NCBI RefSeq assembly: GCF_014217855.1 | Contig: NZ_CP059059.1 | Span: 310,001 to 374,000 of the forward strand | Direction: 5' to 3' | From: Synechococcus sp. HK01-R | GTDB taxonomy: Bacteria > Cyanobacteriota > Cyanobacteriia > PCC-6307 > Cyanobiaceae | Length of the DNA stretch: 64,000 bases | In this document: positions 1 to 10,077 of the stretch, in pieces | How the letters are laid out: each line of letters begins with the position of its first letter | Position numbering within the stretch: the first letter of the stretch is position 1 | Made by a program: the position numbers and the translations under genes | Notes under the pieces: generated by a model | Databases searched by the model: none | What the model was told of the DNA's origin: nothing | The model's input: the letters and a program-made list of their open reading frames with translations, nothing else

Positions 1-1
1 C

Positions 2-1009
2 AGCGATCTTGGAGTGACCCTCTACAGCCGAAAGAGCAAGGAAGATCTCGTTAGTGCAATCGCTGAGAAGCAAGAGCGCCGCGGCGGCGACCTCAGAGCA
101 ATCGAAGCCGAACTGAATGCCCCCTCTCGCCCGGAAGCGAACACACGGGTGGTTTTCCTACCTCGCGATCCCCAGTGGGCCTACGTCTTCTGGGAAATCG
201 CCGATCGGGATCGCAAGCGCGCTCAGGCGGATGGCGCTGGTCATCTGAGCCTGCGTCTTGCTGACGTGACCGGCATTCAAGACGGAACCTCTCATCCCCA
301 CACCCTCCAGGAAGTGCCCGTCGATAGCCACAGCACCGAGTGGTACTTGCCGGTGCCCCTCTGCGATCGCGATTACCGCGTGGAGCTCGGTTATCGCTGC
401 GGCAGCAATTGGATCTCCCTGGCGTTCTCCTCGGTTGCCCGGGTTCCTGCCCTGCACCCCAGTGATCAGATCCTCGACCAGTTCGTGCCCTTCAGCCTCG
501 AGGCCTCCCCTGTTGCACCTGCCCCTGCAACCAACATCGAAACCAGCGACAGCGGGCTGCACGAAAGGCTTTACCAGAGCGCCACGACCCACTTCCGCAG
601 CCGTCGCGTGGGCTCCGAAGTTCTGCATGAGCAGGATTCCATGGGTGCCGACCGTTTCGGACTCAATGATTCCGGTGCTGGCCTCTGGGCCAGCGGTCGC
701 AACGAATCCGGTCTCGGTGGTGTCGCTCCCCGCCAGCGGTCCTTCTGGCTTGTGGCCGATGCCGAGCTGATCGTCTATGGCGCCACCGATCCCTCCGCTC
801 GCCTCACCATCGGCGGCGAGGACGTGCCCCTCTCCAGCGACGGCACCTTCAGGATCCAGGTGCCCTTCCGCGATGGGCAGCAGGTGTATGCGATCGAAGC
901 GACAGCTGCCGATGGTGAGCAGAAGCGCAACATCACCCTCAACTTCGAGCGCGTCACCCCTGAAGACAACAGCAATCCAGCCAGCGAAGCCAAAGCCGAG
1001 TGGTTCTGA
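2..1009 (+). CDS. DUF4912 domain protein (5' end cut by window)
   Basis: The frame is open to the left edge, so the true start probably lies outside the window. The GTG at 14 is only an internal candidate. The first visible residues (DLGVTLYSRKSKEDLVSAI) look like the end of a Rho-N/SAP-like helical motif. A DUF4912 core follows, with VVFLPRDPQWAYVFWEI and then a beta-rich stretch ending near SSVARVP. The C-terminal third (FWLVADAELIVYG onward) looks like a second beta-sandwich with an acidic tail. DUF4912 proteins are common in cyanobacteria and have no firm function. The family call is fairly secure; the role is unknown. Confidence 0.75.
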   Translation, partial: SDLGVTLYSRKSKEDLVSAIAEKQERRGGDLRAIEAELNAPSRPEANTRVVFLPRDPQWAYVFWEIADRDRKRAQADGAGHLSLRLADVTGIQDGTSHPHTLQEVPVDSHSTEWYLPVPLCDRDYRVELGYRCGSNWISLAFSSVARVPALHPSDQILDQFVPFSLEASPVAPAPATNIETSDSGLHERLYQSATTHFRSRRVGSEVLHEQDSMGADRFGLNDSGAGLWASGRNESGLGGVAPRQRSFWLVADAELIVYGATDPSARLTIGGEDVPLSSDGTFRIQVPFRDGQQVYAIEATAADGEQKRNITLNFERVTPEDNSNPASEAKAEWF

Positions 1010-1019
1010 TCCTGTGGGG

Positions 1020-1205
1020 ATGAAAGCAACCCCAGCCCTGCGCTGGTTCGTGGCCATCACTCCCCTGGCGGGGGCGATGGTCTTTCCAATTGTTGTTCCC
1101 TTGACCATGGCCCGCGTTGGCATCGGCGCAGGCGTCGGGGTGGCGCTTGCCCTGAGCAGCCTCTGGTTCGTCACAATGCTGCGCACCTCCGAGATGCCCC
1201 ACTGA
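1020..1205 (+). CDS. Small two-helix membrane protein, unknown function
   Basis: This 61-residue protein has two hydrophobic segments (about residues 7-29 and 33-52) joined by a short glycine-rich turn, and a short polar tail. It starts at an ATG 10 bases after the DUF4912 stop, preceded by a purine-rich GTGGGG, so it is probably cotranscribed with that gene. I do not recognise a family. Many picocyanobacteria carry such short membrane proteins, but size, context and hydrophobicity are the only evidence here. Confidence 0.6.
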   Translation: MKATPALRWFVAITPLAGAMVFPIVVPLTMARVGIGAGVGVALALSSLWFVTMLRTSEMPH

Positions 1206-1251
1206 AGCGATCCCGGCGGGGGAATCCTCCCTTCTGGGAAGTTGTTTCGTT

Positions 1252-2694
1252 ATGAGATCCCTGGGGAGAAATCGATGCCAAGGCTGGATCAGGGGTCTGG
1301 GGATCATCTGGTTAGCTCTGGTCTCGGCCAGCTGCAGTCAACCGGGTCAATTGCTCGGCCAGGCACCAGCAGAACCGCCACTGCCGGAAGCCATCCAAGT
1401 GGCCTTCAACCATCGGGACGGCAACCGCTACCGCAGCCCGCTGACAGGCCAGTGGCGCAACGGTGACAACCTGGAGCAGCTGGTGATCGAGGCGATCGCA
1501 ACGGCCCAGGAGGAGATCCTCGTGGCCGTGCAGGAGATCTCTCTGCCGGCGATCGCCACCGCACTGTCGCAGGCCCGCCACCGTGGGGTGGTGGTGCAGG
1601 TGGTACTCGAGAACACCTACAGCACGCCATGGAGCGAGCAGCACTTAGCCGACCTGCCACCGCATGGCCGTCAACGACTCGAACAACTGCAGGCCTTGGC
1701 CGATCGCAACGGCGATGGTCTGCTGAACGATTCGGAGCGCCTCGATGGCGATGCCGTAGCGCTGCTCCAGCGGGCGGGTGTGCCCTTGATCGATGACACC
1801 GAAGATGGCAGCAAAGGAAGCGGCCTGATGCACCACAAGTTTGTGGTGATCGACCGGCGCCTCGTGATCACCGGCAGTGCCAACTTCACCAGCTCTGGGA
1901 TGCATGGGGATGCGGGTGCTGCAAGCAGCCGCGGCAACGTGAACCACCTCCTAACAATCGAGAGTCCTGAGCTGGCAACAGTCTTTGCGACCGAATTCAC
2001 CCGGATGTGGGGCGATGGCCCTGGCGGTCACCAGGACAGCCGCTTTGGGCGCGGCAAAGACAGCGGTGTTGTGGAGACGGTGCAGGTGGGCGACACCCGG
2101 ATCGATGTGCTGTTTACGCCGCATTCAAAATCGGATCCCAACCACGGCCTGCGGCTGATCGGGGATCAACTGGCAACAGCACAGCGGAGCATTGATATGG
2201 CCCTGTTCGTGTTCTCCGCGCAGGGACTGGCGGATGTGCTGCGGGAGCGAGTGGAGCAGGCGGTTGAGGTGCGACTGCTGGCGGATCCAGGCTTTGCCAG
2301 CCGCTCGTTTTCCGAGGTTCTGGATCTCTTGGGCGTGTCCCTGCCCGATCGGTTCTGCAAACTGGAAGCAGGAAACCGGCCGTTTGAGACAGCACTGCAG
2401 GGAGTCGGCAGCCCTCGCCTCGCCCGCGGCGACAAGCTGCACCACAAGTTCGCTGTGATCGATGGCAAGACCGTCATCACGGGCAGTTTCAACTGGAGCC
2501 CCTCGGCTGCCCATCAGAACGATGAAACGTTGCTGGTGATTCACTCACCCGAATTGGCAGCCCATTTCACCCGAGAGATCGATCGGATGTGGCGAGGAGC
2601 AGAGCTGGGCATCACCGAGCGCATGCGCCGCAAGCTGGAAAGGCAGCGACAACGGTGCGGGAGTGGGGCAATGCGGGGCACAATGGCGCCATGA
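1252..2694 (+). CDS. Phospholipase D-like protein with two HKD motifs, probably exported
   Basis: This 480-residue protein belongs to the PLD superfamily, which cleaves phosphodiester bonds in lipids or nucleic acids. The two HxKxxxxD catalytic motifs are intact: HHKFVVID at residues 194-201 (followed by GSANFTSSG) and HHKFAVID at 397-404 (followed by GSFNWSPSA). The N-terminus has a hydrophobic stretch ending in LVSASC, an imperfect lipobox, so it may be an exported lipoprotein. An EF-hand-like calcium loop, DRNGDGLLNDSE, lies at residues 151-162 before the first HKD motif. The stop overlaps the next start in ATGA. Substrate cannot be read from sequence; an exported nuclease or phospholipase are both possible. 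Confidence 0.85.
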   Translation: MRSLGRNRCQGWIRGLGIIWLALVSASCSQPGQLLGQAPAEPPLPEAIQVAFNHRDGNRYRSPLTGQWRNGDNLEQLVIEAIATAQEEILVAVQEISLPAIATALSQARHRGVVVQVVLENTYSTPWSEQHLADLPPHGRQRLEQLQALADRNGDGLLNDSERLDGDAVALLQRAGVPLIDDTEDGSKGSGLMHHKFVVIDRRLVITGSANFTSSGMHGDAGAASSRGNVNHLLTIESPELATVFATEFTRMWGDGPGGHQDSRFGRGKDSGVVETVQVGDTRIDVLFTPHSKSDPNHGLRLIGDQLATAQRSIDMALFVFSAQGLADVLRERVEQAVEVRLLADPGFASRSFSEVLDLLGVSLPDRFCKLEAGNRPFETALQGVGSPRLARGDKLHHKFAVIDGKTVITGSFNWSPSAAHQNDETLLVIHSPELAAHFTREIDRMWRGAELGITERMRRKLERQRQRCGSGAMRGTMAP

Positions 2695-3078
2695 TCACGA
2701 TCACTCCCCAACGCACCCTTTCCCTGCTGCTGGGAATGGCCTTGGTGACACCCCAACTGGGTTGGGCAGGAACCACCTATGTGCCCTTCCCCACCAAGGA
2801 GGAGCTCAGGGCCATCCAGTTGCTCGCCTACGACTGCTCCAGGGAGAACAGCGCAGAGCTCTGTGATCGCACCCGCAGTTTGGCTGATCCTCTGATGGAT
2901 CATCCGCGCCTTCCCGCCGCCTGCAAGGACGCGATCTGGGATCTACTCCAAACAGCGAAACCAGCGGCAAGCAATGGCTTTCAACGCCGCGACAGCATCG
3001 ACAAGCCGGCCCGCCGACTCACCGTCGTCTGCGCCGATCCAGTGAAACCCAAGCCCACGGGGCCGAAGCCTGGCAGCC

Positions 3079-3098
<20 letters not shown>
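2691..3098 (+). CDS. Small secreted protein, unknown function
   Basis: The protein has 135 residues. The chosen ATG overlaps the PLD stop (ATGA), implying translational coupling. The N-terminus has a signal peptide with probable cleavage after LGWAG (about residue 21-24). The mature part has four cysteines (CSREN, ELCDRT, AACKDA, VVCADP), which could form two disulfides, and a proline/lysine-rich tail. Coupling to the putative exported PLD suggests a shared envelope role, but that is inference. I do not recognise the family. Confidence 0.65.
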
Positions 3099-5134
<2,036 letters not shown>

Positions 5135-5138
5135 ACGA

Positions 5139-5426
5139 CTAACGGCGCCGATTGCGGCTCTTTCGCCCATGGCGATAGAGCGGATCGGTGGCCTCTTGCT
5201 GAAGCTGTCGGGTCGTTTCAATCGCAAACCCACCCAGGCCTCCGCAGAGAACGATCATCAAATAGAAGAGCCGTAGTCGAGTGATGTCGACCTGCACAGG
5301 GGTGTTGTCGATCAACACCTTCATGAAATAGGCAATCAAAGCGCCGATGGCACAACCAATGGCGATGGCCACCAGCACACGGGCACCACTAAAGGGTTGG
5401 TTGAGATCCACTTCCTGGCGTTTCAT
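5139..5426 (-). CDS. Small two-TM membrane protein downstream of the RND pump
   Basis: A 95-residue protein with two hydrophobic segments (about residues 16-38 and 51-70) separated by a short polar loop, and a strongly basic C-terminus (YRHGRKSRNRRR) expected on the cytoplasmic side. Its ATG overlaps the RND transporter stop by 4 bp, so it is the last gene of a three-gene minus-strand operon with the adaptor and pump. This suggests a small accessory subunit, but I do not recognise the family. Confidence 0.65.
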   Translation of the reverse strand: MKRQEVDLNQPFSGARVLVAIAIGCAIGALIAYFMKVLIDNTPVQVDITRLRLFYLMIVLCGGLGGFAIETTRQLQQEATDPLYRHGRKSRNRRR

Positions 5427-8400
5427 GATCCGCCCTGGATCTGAGCAGGCGGCTGCTGCTTACCGTCAGCCTCACCAATAAGCGATTTCATTACCACATA
5501 AAACACGGGCACCACCAGGGTCGAGAGGAACGTGGCCACGAGCAATCCTCCGAACACGACAAGACCAAGGGACGATTGGCTCTGAGCACCAGCTCCACTG
5601 GCCAGCATGAGGGGAAGGAAGCCCGTCAGCGAAGAAATCGCTGTCATCAGAATCGGCCTGAGTCTGGATTTGGCGGCAAAACGCGCCGCATCCATAGCCG
5701 AAGCCCCCTCGCCCATCTGCTGATTCGCAAGGTCCACGATCAGAATCGCGTTTCCGCCTGCAAGACCGATCAGCATCACGAGGCCCACCTGGGCATAGAT
5801 ATTGAGCACTTGCCCAGCAGCACCAAGAAAGACGAGAGCACCGAGCAAGGCGGTGGGCACGGTGAGCAAAATAATGATGGGGTCGGTATAGCTCTCGTAT
5901 TGGGCCGACAGCACAAGAAACACAGCGAGGATGCCAAGGGCGAAGATCACCACCGCCAACGCGCCTGCTTTCACCTCCTCCCTGGAGATGCCGGTCCAAT
6001 CGAAACCGAGGCCCTGGGCATTCTGCTCGGTGAAAATTGTCTTCATCGCTGTGATCGCCTGACCGGAGCTCTTACCTTCGGCAGGCGTGCCCTCGATTTT
6101 GATCGAGCGATAGAGATTGAAGTGAGGGATCACACTCGGACCACTCGTCGGCTTGACCGTAAAGAACTCAGACAGAGGGATCTGCTCTCCCTGAATGTTG
6201 CTCACGTAGATCGACTTCAGCTGTTCGGGAGTGGCGCGATTTGCAGCTTCGGACTGCACATACACCCGACGAACGCGTCCCTCCTGGAAGGTGTCATTGA
6301 CATAGGCCCCACCAAAATTGACACTGAACGTCTGCATAGCGGAGCCGAAATCCACACCGAGTGACGCAAGCTTTTCACGATCGACCTTGATCTCGATCTG
6401 AGGAGACTCGGGGGAAAACAGCGTGTAAACGCGATTCAGGATCGGGTTGGCGTTGGCAGCCTGGATGATCCTTCCAGCAGCTCCAAAGAATTCATTGAGG
6501 GCATAGGCACCGCTGCTCTGATCAAGCAACTGGAATTCGAAGCCTCCGCCGGCCCCATAGCCCGGAATCGAAGGAGGCTCCACCACAAACACCCTGGCAC
6601 CGTCTACAGCCATGAGCAGCTTCTTGTTGAGGCGCTCAACGATGGCAGCGACGCTGTGCTCATCACCGGGACGATCATCCCAATGCTTTGTGCCAAAAAA
6701 GAACAAACCTTTATTCGGAGCGTTTCCATCCAGACTGGCCCCACTGAACAAGGCCGCTGAGGCAATGTCCTCTTCCGTGCGCAGAACCGCGGCAACCTCG
6801 CGATTGATCGCCAGCGTTGTCTCATTAGAAACCCCGTCAGGAGCCTGTACAAAACCGATGGCGTAGCCCTGGTCTTCGATCGGAACAAAGCCTCCGGGTA
6901 TCCGCGTGAAAGCAAATCCAGTGAGCAGAATTCCCGCGGCCAGAGCCGCCATCACCAGAGGACGCGCCTGGAGAACCTTCTCGAGGAGATCGGAATAACG
7001 GCGTTCAAATCCAGCATAAAAACGATTGAACTGGCTGAAGATCAACGGCACGAACCAGCCCACCACCACACCGATCAGAGGCCAGAGCAAAACGGGGATC
7101 CAATCGGTCATCCCCACCACCACGAGTCCGACCACTGCACCGCCGATGGCCGTTGGGAGACGCAGGGGCAGGCCGGTGATTTTCATGGCAATGAAGCCAA
7201 CCAGAGCACCAACGACCGTTGGAACAAGCACCATCGCCGCTCCATTGCCGGCACTAAGAAGCCCATAGACAAAACCAAGGGCAACGCCGGCGACGGCATA
7301 GTGCTGACGACTTAACTCCTTGGTTTCGCGGGAGAGCAACAGGGCCGAGAGCATCGGCGAGAAGGTCAGCGCGTTGAACGTGGAGATAGCAATCGAAAAG
7401 AGAATCGTGGCCGCAAACTGCTTGTAGATCGTGCCAGTGGCACCGGGGAAAAAGAGCACCGGCAGAAACACCGCCATCTTCACCAGTGACGTGGCGATCA
7501 CAGCGCCAAACAGTTCATCCATGGTCGCAATTGCGGCCTGGACAGCGGAGAGACCTTCAGCCTTCTTGGCCGAAGTGTCCTCCACCACTGTGATCGCATC
7601 GTCCACCACTAGACCGGTGGCCAGCACCAGACCAAAGAGGGTGAGCTGGTTGAGCGAGAAGCCGAAGGCCAGCACCAGAGCAAAGGTGCCGATCAGAGCC
7701 ACAGGGATGGCGATCGCAGGCACCAGAGTGGCCTTCCAGTTCTGCAGGAACAGGAAGAGGATTAAGACCACCAGAATCACCGCATCCCGCAGCGAGTTGG
7801 TCACACCTTTGATCGATTGATTGATGAAGTCAGTGGTGTCATAGATCTTCTGCGTCTCCATACCCACAGGGAGGGACTCTTCAAAGGCGGCAATCACGTC
7901 CTTCACGCCATTGGACACCTCAATCGCATTGCTGCCAGAGAGTTGATAGACGGCGACACCAACCGAGGGAGTGCCCTTGAGATCCATCGCATCAATGCCA
8001 TAGGTCTCTCCACCAAGACTGACGCGGCCCACATCCCTCAGCTTCACGAGGCCACCGTCATCAGTGGTCTTCAGCACGATGTTTTCAAATTCACGTTCAG
8101 TGGTTAGACGCCCCTGAAGCTGCACGGTGAAGGTGAACTCCTGACCCTTCGGTGCCGGAGCACCACCAACCTTGCCGGCGGGCACAAGCCTGTTCTGACT
8201 TTGAAGCTGCCTGACGACATCTGAGGATGTCAGCCCATTGGCGGCAAGCCTGTCGGGATCAAGCCAAAGACGGAAAGCGATCTTGCGATTACCGAAATAG
8301 GTGACCTCGCCAACACCAGGAACTCGCTTGATATTGTCAGTAAGGTTCTTATCGAGATAACCACTAATTGTTTCAACACTATATTCGGCTTTCTGAGGGT

Positions 8401-8842
8401 CTGCATTAACAAAATTGTAAACGAGAAGAATCGAATTTGAAGCCTTGTTCACGGTCACGCCGGCCTTTCGAACTTCTTCAGGCAACTGGGGCTCAGCAAG
8501 TGCAACCCTGTTTTGCACATTCACCTGATTGATATTGCCGTCGGTGCCACTGTTGAACGAAACAGAGATAGAACTAACGCCATCAGAAGAGCTGTTGGAA
8601 GTGATGAAATCCATCTCCTCCACACCGTTAATCTGCTGCTCGAGAACGGTGGTGACCCCCTGCTCCACCGAAACGGCATCGGCACCCACATAGGTGGCTG
8701 AAACTTTCACCGTGGGAGGAGCAATATCCGGAAGGTTCTCGATCGGAAGAATCGGAATCGCAATCAGACCAACGATCACGATTAAGAGACTGCAAACCGT
8801 ACTCAGAACCGGTCGCGTGATGAAGTTATTCGAAGCAGACAT
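5423..8842 (-). CDS. RND-family efflux transporter (AcrB/HAE1-like) with extra hydrophobic insertion
   Basis: This is a 1139-residue proton-driven inner-membrane efflux pump of the hydrophobe/amphiphile RND type. It has the expected N-terminal TM1 followed by a periplasmic porter domain, a TM2-TM6 block with the proton-relay aspartates in LVVDDAI (414-415), a second porter domain, and a final TM block ending with LVVPVFYVVMKSL. It is about 90-100 residues longer than typical AcrB. The excess is a hydrophobic insert at about residues 505-605 (7030-7330), between the two halves. It lies 8 bp downstream of the periplasmic adaptor gene, and the TolC-family gene at 43098 could supply the outer-membrane channel. 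Substrate is unknown. Confidence 0.93.
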   Translation of the reverse strand: MSASNNFITRPVLSTVCSLLIVIVGLIAIPILPIENLPDIAPPTVKVSATYVGADAVSVEQGVTTVLEQQINGVEEMDFITSNSSSDGVSSISVSFNSGTDGNINQVNVQNRVALAEPQLPEEVRKAGVTVNKASNSILLVYNFVNADPQKAEYSVETISGYLDKNLTDNIKRVPGVGEVTYFGNRKIAFRLWLDPDRLAANGLTSSDVVRQLQSQNRLVPAGKVGGAPAPKGQEFTFTVQLQGRLTTEREFENIVLKTTDDGGLVKLRDVGRVSLGGETYGIDAMDLKGTPSVGVAVYQLSGSNAIEVSNGVKDVIAAFEESLPVGMETQKIYDTTDFINQSIKGVTNSLRDAVILVVLILFLFLQNWKATLVPAIAIPVALIGTFALVLAFGFSLNQLTLFGLVLATGLVVDDAITVVEDTSAKKAEGLSAVQAAIATMDELFGAVIATSLVKMAVFLPVLFFPGATGTIYKQFAATILFSIAISTFNALTFSPMLSALLLSRETKELSRQHYAVAGVALGFVYGLLSAGNGAAMVLVPTVVGALVGFIAMKITGLPLRLPTAIGGAVVGLVVVGMTDWIPVLLWPLIGVVVGWFVPLIFSQFNRFYAGFERRYSDLLEKVLQARPLVMAALAAGILLTGFAFTRIPGGFVPIEDQGYAIGFVQAPDGVSNETTLAINREVAAVLRTEEDIASAALFSGASLDGNAPNKGLFFFGTKHWDDRPGDEHSVAAIVERLNKKLLMAVDGARVFVVEPPSIPGYGAGGGFEFQLLDQSSGAYALNEFFGAAGRIIQAANANPILNRVYTLFSPESPQIEIKVDREKLASLGVDFGSAMQTFSVNFGGAYVNDTFQEGRVRRVYVQSEAANRATPEQLKSIYVSNIQGEQIPLSEFFTVKPTSGPSVIPHFNLYRSIKIEGTPAEGKSSGQAITAMKTIFTEQNAQGLGFDWTGISREEVKAGALAVVIFALGILAVFLVLSAQYESYTDPIIILLTVPTALLGALVFLGAAGQVLNIYAQVGLVMLIGLAGGNAILIVDLANQQMGEGASAMDAARFAAKSRLRPILMTAISSLTGFLPLMLASGAGAQSQSSLGLVVFGGLLVATFLSTLVVPVFYVVMKSLIGEADGKQQPPAQIQGGS

Positions 8843-8850
8843 ACTTCAGC

Positions 8851-9987
8851 TCAATTCTTAGAGGCGGGAGATTGGGGTGACTTGGCAGCACCAACCTTGA
8901 CGGGCATACCGTGCTTGAGATTGAGCAGATTGGTCGTGATGACCTTCTGATTGAGGCTCAGACCCCGGCTGATCGGATAACGGTTGTTCTGCAGTTCTCC
9001 AACCGTGACAGGGGTCTGCAGAGCGAACTGAGTATTCGCTGGCAGCTTGCCCATCTCGATGCCTTTGCTGATCCTGGCGAGATTGGCCTTACCAGGATTG
9101 GCCTTCAGCTCCGAAAAGGTTCCGACCCGATACACAAAGCTCTGACCTGAGCTCTGGGTCACCGCAGCAAAGGGCACCGAAAGCTGTTGCTTCGCCTGGA
9201 GCTGCACGCGGGTTCGCAGACGTTGACCATTGCGCAGCTGGCCATCCTCATTGGGGAACACTGCAATCGCTAGCAGCGCCTGGGTCCCCGGAGTGACCTG
9301 GGGATCAATCGAATCGATCTTGCCGGTGGCGATGACCTTGCCGCTCCCCGGAGCACTCAGAAGCACGGGTTGCCCAAGGGCCAAGCGATCACCGAAGACG
9401 GCGGGAACCTCCACACGAGCCTCAAGGGTGTTGTTCTGAACAAGGCTTGTGAACACTTCCCCCTGGCGGATCACATCACCCACCTTCACGAGCACATCAG
9501 CGACCGATCCAGCCATCGGCGAGCGCAGATTGCTGTAAGAAAGGTCAGCTTCCTTGGCGATCACCGCCTCCCTGGAGGCGACATATTGGGCCTTGTATTC
9601 ATCCCGCTGGAGGGCCGAGGCCGCCCCCTGAGGCACCAGAAACTCGAAGCGCTCCCAGTTGAGCTTGTCCTTCTGGGCCTGGGCCTTCAGATTGGATAGC
9701 TCCGCCCGAATCTGAGCCTGATCAAGAACGACCAGGAGTTGACCAGGTTTGACCGTGTCACCTTGGGTGATCTTCAGCCCAAGGATGCGGCCCGAAGCCT
9801 GAGCCGCCAACTGAACGAGGTTGGAGGCTTCCAGGGTGCTGACTGTGTCGATGTCGTCGGTAAAACGCGCCTCCTGCACCGGCGCCAACTGAACCGACAC
9901 CGGCGGACGCTGGGGGGCTGGCTTACCGCAGGCAGCAAGCATGAACCCCAAGGCCACCGGGGGTGCCAGTCGACGGGAAAGAATCAC
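8851..9987 (-). CDS. RND efflux periplasmic adaptor (membrane fusion protein), lipoprotein
   Basis: This HlyD/AcrA-type adaptor (378 residues from the chosen GTG at 9987) would link the inner-membrane RND pump to an outer-membrane channel. The GTG start gives a compact signal with a good lipobox, LAAC at residues 17-20, predicting acylation at cysteine 20. The longer upstream reading frame lacks signal character. The order is lipobox, barrel-sandwich half (ASGRILGLKITQGDTVKPGQ), a helical hairpin (AQIRAELSNLKAQAQKDK), the second barrel half (RSPMAGSVADVLVKVGD) and a beta-barrel/membrane-proximal domain. It is the first gene of the operon with the pump. Confidence 0.9.
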   Translation of the reverse strand: MILSRRLAPPVALGFMLAACGKPAPQRPPVSVQLAPVQEARFTDDIDTVSTLEASNLVQLAAQASGRILGLKITQGDTVKPGQLLVVLDQAQIRAELSNLKAQAQKDKLNWERFEFLVPQGAASALQRDEYKAQYVASREAVIAKEADLSYSNLRSPMAGSVADVLVKVGDVIRQGEVFTSLVQNNTLEARVEVPAVFGDRLALGQPVLLSAPGSGKVIATGKIDSIDPQVTPGTQALLAIAVFPNEDGQLRNGQRLRTRVQLQAKQQLSVPFAAVTQSSGQSFVYRVGTFSELKANPGKANLARISKGIEMGKLPANTQFALQTPVTVGELQNNRYPISRGLSLNQKVITTNLLNLKHGMPVKVGAAKSPQSPASKN

Positions 9988-10077
9988 AGGCTGATTCCGA
10001 TACGGCCTGATTATGCAAGCTTTCAGATGGGTCGTTGATCCGAAAAAGGCCAGAATCACGGGATCGGGACAGGTGTG

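Noticed and set aside
158-1186. Long minus-strand ORF of 342 codons opposite the DUF4912 gene
   Set aside because: It is antisense to a convincing protein and its composition follows from the GC-rich codons of the opposite strand. No recognisable domain.
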